Shown: positions 47,432 to 56,648, counted from the stretch's first letter. The stretch is DNA of 64,000 nucleotides from Aquamicrobium sp. (GCF_023954335.1 NZ_JAMLIE010000001.1:2426111-2490110), one strand, 5' to 3'. A program made the numbers and translations. Notes: generated by a model not told the origin, from the letters alone.

Positions 47432-48124
47432 ATGACCGAAGCGCTCCAGGAGATCAAGGATAACCACGACATTCTTAGCTATCTGACGGATGCGGAATGC
47501 GAGTTGGTGCTGAGTTGCGCTACGCGCCAGGTGCGGAGGCCAGGAGAGCACATTTTCGTTCAGGGAGAACCGCATGGTGGGATTTTCCTGATTAGATCCG
47601 GCCGTGCCCGGACCTACTATGCATCGTCCACCGGCCGGGAAATAACTCTGGCCCATTGGACTGCTGGCCATTTCGTTGGGGGACCGGAGATCTTCGGCGG
47701 CGGACAGCACATGTGGTCAGCAACTGCGCTGGAGGAATGTGAGATCGCATTCCTCTCCGCTCGGGAACTGAGACGATTGATGATCGATCTTCCCAAACTC
47801 GCCATAGGATTAGTTGACGGCTTGGTCTACAAGGGAAAATGCTACTCTGCCCTGTTGCAGATACTGGGTACGCGGTCCGCCGGTGGACGACTAGCGCATC
47901 TCTTACTGACATTAGCAGAACGCGAAGGTGTCCTCCAACACTCGCCTGTGGTATTCGGTCGGCAGTTCTCCCATGAGGAACTGGCAAATATGATAGGGGC
48001 CACCCGTCAGTGGGTGACTACTTCGTTGAAGCGCTTCGAAAAGGCCGGCATCGTAACATTCGAAAAACATCGAATAGTGATCTTGGACAAGGTGCGACTG
48101 AAACAAGCCGCACTGGCCGAATAG
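47432..48124 (+). CDS. Crp/Fnr family transcriptional regulator
   Basis: 230 aa from ATG 47432; the frame is open from 47363 but the family usually starts close to the cyclic-nucleotide domain. The beta-roll domain runs about residues 20-130 (RPGEHIFVQGEPHGGIFLIRSG), then the dimer helix, then the winged helix FSHEELANMIGATRQWVTTSLKRF with the Crp-type recognition helix. No Fnr cysteine cluster is seen, so oxygen sensing through Fe-S is unlikely. It converges on the amidase/transport operon and may control it. Confidence 0.87.
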   Translation: MTEALQEIKDNHDILSYLTDAECELVLSCATRQVRRPGEHIFVQGEPHGGIFLIRSGRARTYYASSTGREITLAHWTAGHFVGGPEIFGGGQHMWSATALEECEIAFLSARELRRLMIDLPKLAIGLVDGLVYKGKCYSALLQILGTRSAGGRLAHLLLTLAEREGVLQHSPVVFGRQFSHEELANMIGATRQWVTTSLKRFEKAGIVTFEKHRIVILDKVRLKQAALAE

Positions 48125-48165
48125 AACCCGTCTCGGCTTTGTTGACAGCCGTCGGTGCTTTCCGC

Positions 48166-48939
48166 TTAACCAGCGTAGCGGATCACGGCGTTCGCCAGGG
48201 CAAACACTCCGATCGCCGCGAGCATGAGAAGCGCCACTTGTCGGTAGACGAGCGGATTTGAACGCCTAAAAAAGTAGGCGCCCATAACTGCTCCGCCCAA
48301 CAATAGCGGAACCGCGGCGAAGGCCAGGACGAAAGCTCGGCGCGGGTAGAGACCCGCACCTAAGCCGAAGGCCATCGCGATTGAAGCGCTGAACAGAAAG
48401 AACATCATCATGGAAGCGCGACTTGCCGCTGGGCTCATCGGAGACGCAAGGAAATACATGACGATGGGAGGGCCGCTCATCGCTGTTCCGCCACTGAGCA
48501 ATCCGGATAGCATCCCCACCGATACCGTGGCAGGTGTGGTGAGGTGCCAGGAAATGCCCTGGGATTTCCGCCAGATCAGAAAAACCGAACCCAGAAGGAG
48601 GACGCTCAGGCCCAGCCGCATGTGTTCAGGCGGTATCGTTGACAGGGCATATATGCCGAACGGTGTGCCGAAAATCGCTCCCACGAACAGTCGCGTTACG
48701 GTCCTCCACTGCACCGAGGCGATGGAGCCATTGAGGAACCCAAGGGTCAGAACTATTTCGAATAGCAACGCTACCGGTATGACTTCGAGGGGGTCAAGGA
48801 CCACAGTCAACATGGGAACTGCCGCGAGAGAGACTCCAAAGCCGCTGTATCCCCGGACGAATCCCGCAATTGCTACTGACAACGCAAGATAAAAGAACTG
48901 TAACGGAGACCATTCTCCGAAAACGGAAAAATCAATCAT
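48166..48939 (-). CDS. TSUP family (TauE/SafE) membrane transporter
   Basis: 257 aa with about eight helices. FVRGYSGFGVSLAAVPML near residue 28 and GMLSGLLSGGTAMSGPPIVMYF near residue 145 are the duplicated signatures of the TauE/SafE family, members of which export sulfite, sulfoacetate or similar organosulfur anions. Last gene of the operon; with a sulfonate-type importer and amidase upstream it may expel a product anion. Confidence 0.87.
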   Translation of the reverse strand: MIDFSVFGEWSPLQFFYLALSVAIAGFVRGYSGFGVSLAAVPMLTVVLDPLEVIPVALLFEIVLTLGFLNGSIASVQWRTVTRLFVGAIFGTPFGIYALSTIPPEHMRLGLSVLLLGSVFLIWRKSQGISWHLTTPATVSVGMLSGLLSGGTAMSGPPIVMYFLASPMSPAASRASMMMFFLFSASIAMAFGLGAGLYPRRAFVLAFAAVPLLLGGAVMGAYFFRRSNPLVYRQVALLMLAAIGVFALANAVIRYAG

Positions 48940-48969
48940 AGCGAGCCTGAATGGAAATGAGGATTGGGA

Positions 48970-50376
48970 TCAGCCTGAACGCGACCCCGTCCACGGACCG
49001 AGCTCTTCAAAGACGGTGGCAGCATCGAGAATGTCGGATTCTGCGTTCGGGCGGCCGACAATCTGCAAGCCGATCGGCAGCCCTTCCGGCGTTCTGCCGC
49101 AAGGTATCGATAACGCTGGCAATCCCGTCAGATTATGGACCAGCGTATAGGTTGGCCAGGACAGAGCCAGCGGGCCGGTCCACCCCGGGGGGCTGGTGCG
49201 GTCCGCATCGAATGCGGCCACGGGAACCGTCGGTGTCAGCAGAAGTCGGTATCGCCCAAAGAGCTCGCGAAATCGCCGTCGAATCTCGTGTCGCGCGGCC
49301 TGTGCATCGAAGAGGTCTTTGACTGTCAGGCGCGACGAATGCTCCAGGCAGGCAGCCACCTCCGGATCAAGTAGTTCTCGATCGTTCAGAATAACGTCCT
49401 TGAGACGAAAGGCGGCCCCAGCAAAGAATTCCGCAGCGTGGACCGCATGCGGATCCTCGATGATTTCATCCACTTCTTCGACGACGCATCCTGCCTGCTC
49501 GAACACGCGTACCGCCGCCCTCACCATCCCAAGCACTGTCTCGTCGGGTTTTCCGAATCCGAGAGTGGGTGACCAAGCTATCCGCCAACCTGATATTTCC
49601 TTGATGTCGTGCTCCGTGAGCTGTGACGCGAGACTGGCGTGGTCGCGGTCGTCATAGCCGGAGATCGCAGACAGGAGCATTGTTGCATCCCTGACGTTTC
49701 TCGCGATCGGCCCAATGTGCAAGAGAGACGGAGCGGTTGCCGGTGGATACACCGGCACGCGACCAAATTGCGGTTTTAGTCCTACGACGCCGCAAAATGC
49801 TGCCGGTATGCGCAGAGATCCGGCGCCGTCCGTTCCTATCGACAGGGGCGTGACCCCAGCGGCAACGCTTGCGGCCGATCCGCTGCTGGAACCGCCAGCG
49901 GACTTCGAAGTGTCCCAAGGATTGCGGGTAATTCCCGTAAGCGGACTGTCGCTCGATGCCTTGCTGCCGAACTCAGTCATGGTCGTCTTGCCGACGATAC
50001 AGGCCCCCGCCGCGATAAGCCTCTCGACAACGGGCGCGTTGAAGGCTGCAATTTGGTCTCGTGCAGTTTGAGACCCGAATGTCAGCCGCACCCCTTCCAT
50101 CGCGATGTTGTCTTTGATCGATATTGGGATGCCGGTGAGCGGGTGTAGGAGATCCCCCCGCATTACCCTTGCCTCGGCCTTGCGAGCAGCATCCAAAGCC
50201 AGTTCCGGTGTCGTAGTTACGAAGGCATTGATCGCTGGTTCTACCGCATCAAGTCGCTCAAGAGAGCGGGATACTACTTCAACGGGGGAGATTTCACGGT
50301 TTCGAATAAGTCGCGCAAGTTCTCCTGCGGAAGCCCGATCGGTGTCACTCGTCGCTGACTCGTGAAACGCCATCAT
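48970..50376 (-). CDS. amidase (amidase signature family)
   Basis: 468 aa. The Ser-cisSer-Lys triad is visible: Lys in PISIKDNIAMEG, the cis-Ser and nucleophile Ser in SAGGSSSGSAASVAAG with GTDGAGSLRIPAAFCG. This family includes GatA, aliphatic and aryl amidases; GatB/C partners are absent, so it is a catabolic amidase. The start overlaps the permease stop. Substrate unknown; it probably hydrolyses the compound brought in by the adjacent importer. Confidence 0.9.
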   Translation of the reverse strand: MMAFHESATSDTDRASAGELARLIRNREISPVEVVSRSLERLDAVEPAINAFVTTTPELALDAARKAEARVMRGDLLHPLTGIPISIKDNIAMEGVRLTFGSQTARDQIAAFNAPVVERLIAAGACIVGKTTMTEFGSKASSDSPLTGITRNPWDTSKSAGGSSSGSAASVAAGVTPLSIGTDGAGSLRIPAAFCGVVGLKPQFGRVPVYPPATAPSLLHIGPIARNVRDATMLLSAISGYDDRDHASLASQLTEHDIKEISGWRIAWSPTLGFGKPDETVLGMVRAAVRVFEQAGCVVEEVDEIIEDPHAVHAAEFFAGAAFRLKDVILNDRELLDPEVAACLEHSSRLTVKDLFDAQAARHEIRRRFRELFGRYRLLLTPTVPVAAFDADRTSPPGWTGPLALSWPTYTLVHNLTGLPALSIPCGRTPEGLPIGLQIVGRPNAESDILDAATVFEELGPWTGSRSG

Positions 50377-51278
50377 TGGCGCCTCGCAGCGCGGCTCTCA
50401 GCGCCGTACCATGGGAACAGGAACTTGATGACGTTCACGAACAGCAAGTCGGCGCAAAAGCCGAGAATTCCCAGCGTGATCAGGCCTACGAACATTTGAT
50501 CGACCCGAAACACCTGCGCCGACATCTGGATAAAATAGCCGACCCCCGCCGTAGCGCCTGCCAATTCGGCGGCGACAAGCAAAACGAGGGCGACGGCGAG
50601 ACTGATCCTCAAGCCGGCGAGGATGAGCGGCAGCGCACCCGGAAGGACGACGTTCCAAAGCATACGGAAGCCGCCGGCCCCCAGCGTCGCCGCAGCCCGC
50701 ATTAGAAGGGGATTGACGTCTCTGACGCCCAGAAACGTGTTTACCCAAACGGGGAAGAACACGCCCCACGCGATAAGAAAGACCTTTGAGACTTCGCCAA
50801 TGCCAAACCAGAAGATCGCCAGGGGAACGAAGGCGATGGACGGAATTGCCCTGAACATCTGGAGGAGCGGATCGCTCATGTGCCTGAAAACTGGCAGACG
50901 TGCAGTCGCAATCCCGACCGCGACGCCGATGACGGAGCCAAAGAAAAAGCCCAAGACAGCGCGCCAAATACTGGCCCTCAGGTGCTGGAGCAGCTCACCG
51001 CTGACAATAAGGTGGTAGGCAGAGGTCGCCACTGCCGTCGGTGCAGGCAGGAACGCCGGATTGACCAACCCCAGCCGCGCGATGAGTTCCCAAGTGAGAA
51101 AGAAGACGGCCGCCCCCAACGCCCCCAACGCCGCAGGAGCGCTGGACGAAAGAATCCTCCGCATGCTCGCTTGCGTCGACCTATTCAACGGTGTGGACGC
51201 CGATGGAATTTTCGAGGTGCTCGTAGAGCTCATTGAAGCTTGACGTTGTGCGAGTTCGCGGGCGGGGGAAGTCAACAT
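50373..51278 (-). CDS. ABC transporter permease (SsuC/TauC/NitT type)
   Basis: 301 aa from ATG 51278, which has AAGAGG upstream but would overlap the ATPase gene by 98 bases; ATG 51164 gives a non-overlapping 263-aa protein of more usual length. The EAA loop appears as RAAATLGAGGFRMLWNVVLPGALPLILAGLRISLA, abbreviated here to AATLGAGGFRMLWNVVLPGA. Six membrane helices. Family members import sulfonates, nitrate or aromatic compounds. Confidence 0.88.
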   Translation of the reverse strand: MLTSPARELAQRQASMSSTSTSKIPSASTPLNRSTQASMRRILSSSAPAALGALGAAVFFLTWELIARLGLVNPAFLPAPTAVATSAYHLIVSGELLQHLRASIWRAVLGFFFGSVIGVAVGIATARLPVFRHMSDPLLQMFRAIPSIAFVPLAIFWFGIGEVSKVFLIAWGVFFPVWVNTFLGVRDVNPLLMRAAATLGAGGFRMLWNVVLPGALPLILAGLRISLAVALVLLVAAELAGATAGVGYFIQMSAQVFRVDQMFVGLITLGILGFCADLLFVNVIKFLFPWYGAESRAARRQ

Positions 51279-51930
51279 TGATAACCTCTTGGACGCGGCC
51301 TGGGTGCGGAGACATCACGACGATGCGATCCGCCAGGAATATGGCTTCACCGATATTGTGAGTAACGAACACAACGGTCTTTTTCTCTGCGCGTTGAATA
51401 TCGAGTACTTCCGACTGGAGGGTGCTCCTCGTCATCGCATCAAGGGCCGCGAACGGTTCGTCCATCAGAAGAACTCGAGGCTTCGTGACAAGCGAGCGCG
51501 CGATGGCGACGCGCTGCTTCATTCCGCCCGAAAGCTCGAATGGATACTTCTCCGCGAACTTGGTCAGTCCAACTAGGGACAGGTAGTAATCAGCCAACTC
51601 GCGACGTTCCTTTGCGGATATTCCGGCCATTCGAGGTCCGAATTCCACGTTGCCACGAACGGTGAGCCAGCCAAACAGGGAGTAATCCTGGAACACCACT
51701 CCTCTGTCCGGGCCCGGTTTGGAAATAGGCGCTCCCTCGATGCTGATCCTCCCGGTCGTAGGAGAAATGAAACCAGCGATAAGGTTGAGCAATGTTGTCT
51801 TTCCGCAGCCACTCGGTCCAAGAAGACATAGAAATTCGTTTTCCTGGATTGTCAGATCGACAGCCGCAAGAGCTTGGAATGCTCCGAAGTCTCGGGTAAC
51901 CTGCTCAGACTTGATGAATTCAAGCGCCAT
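51181..51930 (-). CDS. ABC transporter ATP-binding protein (SsuB/TauB type)
   Basis: 249 aa from ATG 51930. Walker A LLGPSGCGKTTLLNLIAG near residue 40, signature ELSGGMKQRVAIARSL and Walker B VLLMDEPFAALDAMTR are complete. THNIGEAIFLADRIVVM is the switch region. Four bases separate it from the binding-protein gene. Confidence 0.93.
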   Translation of the reverse strand: MALEFIKSEQVTRDFGAFQALAAVDLTIQENEFLCLLGPSGCGKTTLLNLIAGFISPTTGRISIEGAPISKPGPDRGVVFQDYSLFGWLTVRGNVEFGPRMAGISAKERRELADYYLSLVGLTKFAEKYPFELSGGMKQRVAIARSLVTKPRVLLMDEPFAALDAMTRSTLQSEVLDIQRAEKKTVVFVTHNIGEAIFLADRIVVMSPHPGRVQEVINVDFPRPRTRTTSSFNELYEHLENSIGVHTVE

Positions 51931-51934
51931 TGTC

Positions 51935-52915
51935 TCACTGACCGGTACAGTTGTTCGTTTGATCGATAATTGTCGACACGACAACGTCGTTGAAGTCCGG
52001 CACTTTGGACCCCGCCGCAAGAAGGCCGCTATCGATAGCCCACTGCGCTTGCAGCGTCATATCCTGGACGATGCTGACCTTGTCGAGCGCGATCTCGAAA
52101 GGAATTCTCTCCCATTCCTTGGCGACGATGTCCTGGTCCATCTTGATCCGCTCGGATATGTAGGCGATCGACGCATCCTTGTTCTTCTTCATGTATTCGG
52201 CTGCCTCTTTCATCGCGCAGAGGGAGCGGACGAGCATCTCTGGATCGTTGTCGATCGTGCTTTGCAACGTCACGATGCCCGAGTAATTCACGTAAAGGCC
52301 AGGAGTGCGAATTGAATGGAACCGATCTTTCCCAAGACTCAGAGCCTGCGACAGGTGGGGCTCGGTCCATACGAAAGCGTCGATTTGCCCATTGGACAGA
52401 CTGGTCACCATATCCGTCGGGCTAAGGTTGATTCCGGTGATGTCCTTGAATGACAGTCCTGCTTTCTCAAGTGCGCGTGAAAGGTAGACTTGCGCATTTG
52501 TCCCCTGCGCATAACCGACACGCTTTCCTTTGAGGTCTTCAAGCTTCTGTATGTCACTCGTCGCTACAACGTCGAAAATCTCGTACCCCGACATGGTCCC
52601 GATAATGCGGACAGGGAGATTGTTCACAGCAGCAAACACGACTGGAGTTTCTGCCACGGTACCCCAAGCGACGCCTCCACCAACGATCGCTTCCTGCGAG
52701 GTGCGACCGCTTGGAAAAAGCTGCACCTTCGCGTTCACACCGTGCTTCTCGAAAAAGCCTTGCTGATCCGCAACGAAAAGCGGAGCCCAGGGCAGACCGA
52801 TGCCGGCGGCTACATTCACCTCGTCATCGGCTCGAGAAGGATCTGAAGCGATGCCTGCAATGCTGGCGGACAATAGGGTCGCAAAAAGCGCGGATTTGAA
52901 TCGACGTTTCATCAT
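51935..52915 (-). CDS. ABC transporter substrate-binding protein (NMT1/SsuA type)
   Basis: 326 aa from ATG 52915 (a second ATG follows at 52912). KSALFATLLSASIAGIASDPSRA is a signal peptide. The mature start VNVAAGIGLPWAPLFVADQQGFFEKHG is typical of the SsuA/TauA/NMT1 family, and GRTSQEAIVGGGVAWG the ligand-lobe block. The ligand may be a sulfonate, nitrate-like anion or an amide; the linked amidase favours an amide. First gene of a five-gene operon. Confidence 0.9.
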   Translation of the reverse strand: MMKRRFKSALFATLLSASIAGIASDPSRADDEVNVAAGIGLPWAPLFVADQQGFFEKHGVNAKVQLFPSGRTSQEAIVGGGVAWGTVAETPVVFAAVNNLPVRIIGTMSGYEIFDVVATSDIQKLEDLKGKRVGYAQGTNAQVYLSRALEKAGLSFKDITGINLSPTDMVTSLSNGQIDAFVWTEPHLSQALSLGKDRFHSIRTPGLYVNYSGIVTLQSTIDNDPEMLVRSLCAMKEAAEYMKKNKDASIAYISERIKMDQDIVAKEWERIPFEIALDKVSIVQDMTLQAQWAIDSGLLAAGSKVPDFNDVVVSTIIDQTNNCTGQ

Positions 52916-53159
52916 GGACGTTCCCTCCCAGGAAGCCTCTCTGTTGAGGCGGCGCAATTCATGGACTGAACCAGAGGAGGTGTGAGCCGAAAAGCAATTA
53001 GTTGCCACGCCGGACACACATATTCTAAATTATTGGAATCGCTATTGGAAATGAATTTGCGCTCCTGCGATTGGAGCATCTTACGCGCTGCGCAATAGGA
53101 TCCGACCGAACGAGGGAGAGACTCTCGTTCGGCTTTCGCCGATCACCACTGCATCACCC

Positions 53160-53338
53160 TGATCACCAGCAACCTTCCTTTTGACGATCCGAGCTTCAAT
53201 GCCGGCCTGATCGCGGCGGCGGGACTTGTAGTGGTAGGTCGATGTGTCGAACTCCAGAATCCGGCAGGCCCGCCGGATCGACACGTCCCACTCGCTACAT
53301 GTATGCGCCACCAGCTCGCGTTTGCGACCAGGCCTCAC
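53160..53338 (-). pseudogene. IS3-family orfB, truncated (IS-A)
   Basis: The start of an IS3 transposase B frame is recognisable (RACRILEFDTSTYHYKSRRRDQAGIEARI) up to about 53170, after which the sequence no longer matches and no DDE residues are present. It overlaps orfA by 4 bases. The element was cut by a later rearrangement. Confidence 0.75.
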
Positions 53339-53601
53339 AGTTTTCGGCGGATTACGTCCTGCAGCATCTCCTTGTCCAGCGACAGGTCCGCCACTAGCTT
53401 CCGGAGCTTGCTGTTCTCGTCCTCGAGCTGCTTCAGCCGCTTCATCTCCGTCGGCAGCAGACCGTCGTATTTCTTTTTCCAGTTGAAGTAGGTCGCTTGG
53501 CTGATCCCCGCACGTCGGCAGATCTCCGCCACCGGAACCCCGTCCGCTCCCTGCTTCAAGATGAACGCCTTCTGCGCGTCTGAAAACTTCGATGCCTTCA
53601 T
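53335..53601 (-). CDS. IS3-family orfA (IS-A), transposase helix-turn-helix subunit
   Basis: 88 aa: KFSDAQKAFILKQGADGVPVAEICRRAGIS is the HTH of IS3 orfA proteins and KRLKQLEDENSKLRKLVADLSLDK the leucine-zipper part, ending in DVIRRKL. Intact by itself but its orfB partner is truncated, so the IS is dead. Confidence 0.88.
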   Translation of the reverse strand: MKASKFSDAQKAFILKQGADGVPVAEICRRAGISQATYFNWKKKYDGLLPTEMKRLKQLEDENSKLRKLVADLSLDKEMLQDVIRRKL

Positions 53602-53695
53602 CGTTCTCCGCTCCTCCCAGCCAGGATGCTACTGCGGAAAACTCCAGTTTTGAACGATCCAGTTTTAGGGGTTCAGATCATCACGGAGACGGACG

Positions 53696-53768
53696 ATGCG
53701 ACCCTCGCGGTTCACGGAAGAGCAGATCATCGGGATGCTGAAGGAGCAGGAGGCCGATGCGAAGACGG
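53696..53768 (+). pseudogene. IS3-family orfA (IS-B), 5' part, split by an IS256 insertion
   Basis: Codes for MRPSRFTEEQIIGMLKEQEA then DAKT, the standard start of an IS3 orfA (ISRj/IS407-like). It is broken after codon 24 by the IS256-family element. The frame resumes exactly at 55139 when one copy of the 9-bp duplication is removed. Confidence 0.9.
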
Positions 53769-55138
53769 GATGACGTCCCGCGGCGTGGTGTAGCTGGCGG
53801 CATTGGTCGCCGTGCTGTCCGGCATTGCCGGGCTGATCAGCGCGCCACTGCTGGCAGGCTGATGAGGGGATCATCGCTCAATTGTCCGACGCTTTCCAGC
53901 GTCATGTAGCGGGCGCGCTGAACGGCCCACTCATCGTTCTGTTCGAGCAGCAACGCACCGACGAGACGCACGATGGCGTCGTCGTTGGGGAAGATGCCGA
54001 CGACATCGGTGCGCCGCTTGATCTCGCCGTTGAGGCGTTCGATCGGGTTGGTGCTGTGCAGCTTGGCCCGGTGCTCCTTCGGGAAGGTCATGTAGGCGAG
54101 CACGTCGGGCTCGGCGTCGTCGAGGATGGCGGCGAGCTTCGGCACCTTCGGTCGGATCTGGTCGGCGACGGCGCGCCATTGGGCGCTGGCGGCTTCGGGC
54201 GTCTCCTGAGCGAAGGCGGTGGCGATAAAGGCCGAGACGACGCGGCGACCGCTCTTGCCGGCGTGGGCGAGAACGTTCCTCATGAAGTGGACGCGGCAGC
54301 GCTGCCAGGTGGCCGAGAGCACCTTGGTGACGGCCGCCTTCAGGCCCTCATGGGCATCCGAGACGACGAGCTTCACGCCACGCAGGCCGCGGCGCGTCAG
54401 CTTGCGCAGGAACTCGGTCCAGATCGGCTCGGCCTCCGAGGTGCCGATCTCCATGCCCAGCACCTCGCGTCGGCCGTCGGAGTTGACGCCGACGGCGATG
54501 ATGACGGCGACGGAGACGATCCGCCCGCCACGACGGACCTTCAGGTAGGTGGCGTCGATCCACAGGTAGGGCCAGTCGCCCTCGATCGGCCGCTCGAGGA
54601 AGGCCTTCACCTTGCCGTCGATCTCCTCGCACAGCCGGCTGACCTGACTCTTCGAGATGCCGCTCATGCCCATGGCCTTGACCAGGTCGTCGACCGACCG
54701 CGTCGAGATGCCCTGGACATAGGCCTCCTGGATGACGGCCGTCAGCGCCTTCTCGGCCATGCGTCTCGGCTCCAGGAAGCCTGGGAAGTAGGATCCCTTC
54801 CTCAACTTCGGGATGCGCAGCTCGACGGTGCCGGCCCGCGTCTCCCAGTCCCGGTCGCGATAACCGTTGCGCTGGGCGGTCCGCAGTGGCGACTTCTCGC
54901 CCCAGGCGGCGCCGGTTGCCGCGCCCACCTCCATCTCCATCAGCTTCTGGGCAGCAAAGCTGATCATCTCGCGCAGCAGATCGGCATCTGCGCTCTTCTC
55001 CACGAGCGCACGCAGGTTCATCATGTCGTCGGTCATCGGTGTTCCTTCCAGTGAGGACTTGGCTTCGACAACCAGACCATACCGGAAAGCGCCGATGACC
55101 ACCGCGCTACCCAGCTACACCACCTCCGGGGACGTCAC
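53769..55138 (-). mobile_element. IS256-family insertion sequence, complete
   Basis: About 1370 bp between 9-bp direct repeats CGAAGACGG (53760-53768 and 55139-55147). The ends are imperfect inverted repeats: left GATGACGTCCCGCGGCG..., right (reversed) GTGACGTCCCCGGAGG, both followed by GTGGTGTAGCTGG. It contains one transposase gene. It sits inside the orfA of another IS, so it arrived after it. Confidence 0.9.
53837..55036 (-). CDS. IS256-family (Mutator-like) transposase
   Basis: 399 aa from ATG 55036. The DDE set is present: Asp in LWIDATYLKVRRGG, Asp in LVVSDAHEGLKAAV and Glu in HSTNPIERLNGEIKRRT. The central CxxH-type block WQRCRVHFMRN is the family signature. Frame intact, so the IS may still move. 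Confidence 0.93.
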   Translation of the reverse strand: MTDDMMNLRALVEKSADADLLREMISFAAQKLMEMEVGAATGAAWGEKSPLRTAQRNGYRDRDWETRAGTVELRIPKLRKGSYFPGFLEPRRMAEKALTAVIQEAYVQGISTRSVDDLVKAMGMSGISKSQVSRLCEEIDGKVKAFLERPIEGDWPYLWIDATYLKVRRGGRIVSVAVIIAVGVNSDGRREVLGMEIGTSEAEPIWTEFLRKLTRRGLRGVKLVVSDAHEGLKAAVTKVLSATWQRCRVHFMRNVLAHAGKSGRRVVSAFIATAFAQETPEAASAQWRAVADQIRPKVPKLAAILDDAEPDVLAYMTFPKEHRAKLHSTNPIERLNGEIKRRTDVVGIFPNDDAIVRLVGALLLEQNDEWAVQRARYMTLESVGQLSDDPLISLPAVAR

Positions 55139-55455
55139 CGAAGACGGCGGATGTCTGTCGCAAGCACGGTATCTCGGCAGCGACCTTCTACAAGTTCAAG
55201 GCGAAGTTCGGCGAGATGGATGTGTCCGACGCCCGTCGCCTGAAGGCTCTTGAGGACGAGAACGCCCGGCTGAAGAAGCTGCTCGCCGAGCAGATGCTCG
55301 ACAACGCGATCCTGAAGGATGCCGCCGCAAAAAATGGTGACGCCCGACGCGAAGCGGAAGGCGGTGGCTCATGCCTGCGAGGTGTATGGGGTGAGCCAGC
55401 GTCGGGCGTGCCAGGCTCTGAGGATCGACCGTTCGACGGTGCGCTACACGAGTAA
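55139..55455 (+). pseudogene. IS3-family orfA (IS-B), 3' part
   Basis: Continues the split orfA: KTADVCRKHGISAATFYKFK, then FGEMDVSDARRLKALEDENARL and ILKDAAAK. At the A6 run (55329-55334) the frame normally ends or shifts to orfB; here orfA stays open to 55455 with non-homologous residues. Part of the interrupted IS. Confidence 0.85.
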
Positions 55456-55789
55456 CCGTCCGGACGACGCTCCGTTGCGCGAGGCGATGAAGGTGGTGGC
55501 GGCGGAACGCCGGCGGTTCGGCTATCGCAGGATCCACGTCATGCTGGACCGCCAGGGCATCGTGATGAACCAGAAGAAGCTGCGGCGCCTCTATCGGGAG
55601 GAGAAGCTGCAGGTGCGCCGTCGCGGCGGCCGCAAGCGGGCGCTGGGTACGCGCAGGCCCATGTTCGTTCCCGATCGCGCCAACGCCCGCTGGAGCCTGG
55701 ATTTCGTCGCCGACACCTTTACCGACGGCCGTCGCTTCCGGGTGCTGGCTGTCGTCGATGACTACACGCGGGAATGCGTGGCGCTGATC
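55319..55789 (+). pseudogene. IS3-family orfB (IS-B), truncated
   Basis: Starts with KRKAVAHACEVYGVSQRRACQAL and proceeds through the HTH_21 domain to the rve integrase core (SLDFVADTFTDGRRFRVLAVVDDYTRECVALI), which has the first catalytic Asp and the DDY motif. It stops at about 55789 where metK sequence begins on the other strand; the third catalytic residue (Glu) is lost. Confidence 0.88.
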
Positions 55790-56045
55790 CCCACCTGCCG
55801 TCGACATGGCCGACATCGGCCAGAACGCCGGTAGCAATCGCGCGAAGGTCGAGTTGCGCGGTTGTGGTGATCTCTCCCAGAAGGCAAAGGGTGCGCCCCT
55901 TGATGGCGGCCTCGATAGCGACGCGGGACATGGGGTCTTGCGCCAAGCAGACATCGAGAATGGTGTCGGAGATTTGGTCGCAAATCTTGTCGGGATGACC
56001 GTCTGAAACGCTCTCGGAGGTGAACAGGCCGTGAGAAACAAGCAT
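55786..56045 (-). pseudogene. metK: metK 5' fragment (S-adenosylmethionine synthetase N-terminus)
   Basis: From ATG 56045: LFTSESVSDGHPDKICDQIS is the conserved MetK start with the catalytic His and Asp, followed by VAIEAAIKGRTLCLLGEITT and VLADVGHVDGRWG. The match ends after about 86 residues at the junction with IS-B orfB; the remaining 300 residues are missing. It is the 5' end of a horizontally moved gene cut by the IS; not functional. Confidence 0.87.
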
Positions 56046-56648
56046 GGGATGTCTTTCTCTCTTTAGTGCTTTCGGCGTCATGCCGCGGCGCACAAGCTGA
56101 AGATCAAATGCCGTAGGAACTAATCGATCGGCCTAGCGCGTGCCTCCTTCACGAACCCCACGCCGCCATTGTGCGGTCGGTTCGATGAGAACCGGGTCAT
56201 GGACGGCGCTTCGACGCACATGTAGGTGTCGTCAGCGACACTAGGGGGGAGCTTGTTAGACACCCGCGAACGCAAGCAATGAAGTTCGTGATGATTGCGG
56301 ATCATTTGGGAACTCTCCTTTTCGACTGCTAGGAGAGTTGCTCGCTACGCCCGTTTCGTTGCCACGACCGGCCGCATCCCCTTTCAGGAACCACCTTGCC
56401 CGGACGGGCAGGTTGGCGAGGGCAAAGCCCTCCTCTTGATGCTGAGGCAACTCGTATCCGAAGATTTGGCATTCGACAACATGTCGTTATCGGTGGCGCG
56501 CCCTGAGTTGTATGTGCGATTGTTAACTTGCATGACATGATTATCGCGGAGCCAAATCACCATCCTTACGGGGGGACAGCCCTGCTTCCATCGTCGTGCG
56601 ACAGAAAATTGCATGTAGCCAAAAGAACCAACAACTTTCGAGGCATCA
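56046..56648. other. 603-bp region without an identified gene
   Basis: Holds the upstream region of the metK fragment, a weak leftward frame ending at 56120 (VGFVKEARARPID) that might be another gene's tail, and copy 1 of the direct repeat at 56339-56390. I see no RNA gene. The base composition falls toward the ClpP-like gene. Confidence 0.5.
56339..56390. repeat. direct repeat upstream of the ClpP-like gene (copy 1)
   Basis: TGCTCGCTACGCCCGTTTCG and the bases after it match copy 2 at 57751-57800 at 34 of the first 40 positions. Both copies can be read as a peptide of the form RY-RFVA--GRIPF, so they may be remnants of one duplicated coding sequence. Confidence 0.7.

Noticed and set aside
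56120..56305. 61-aa leftward frame ending VGFVKEARARPID
   Set aside because: It might be the tail of a gene once upstream of metK, but I cannot recognise it and there is no start with a ribosome-binding site.
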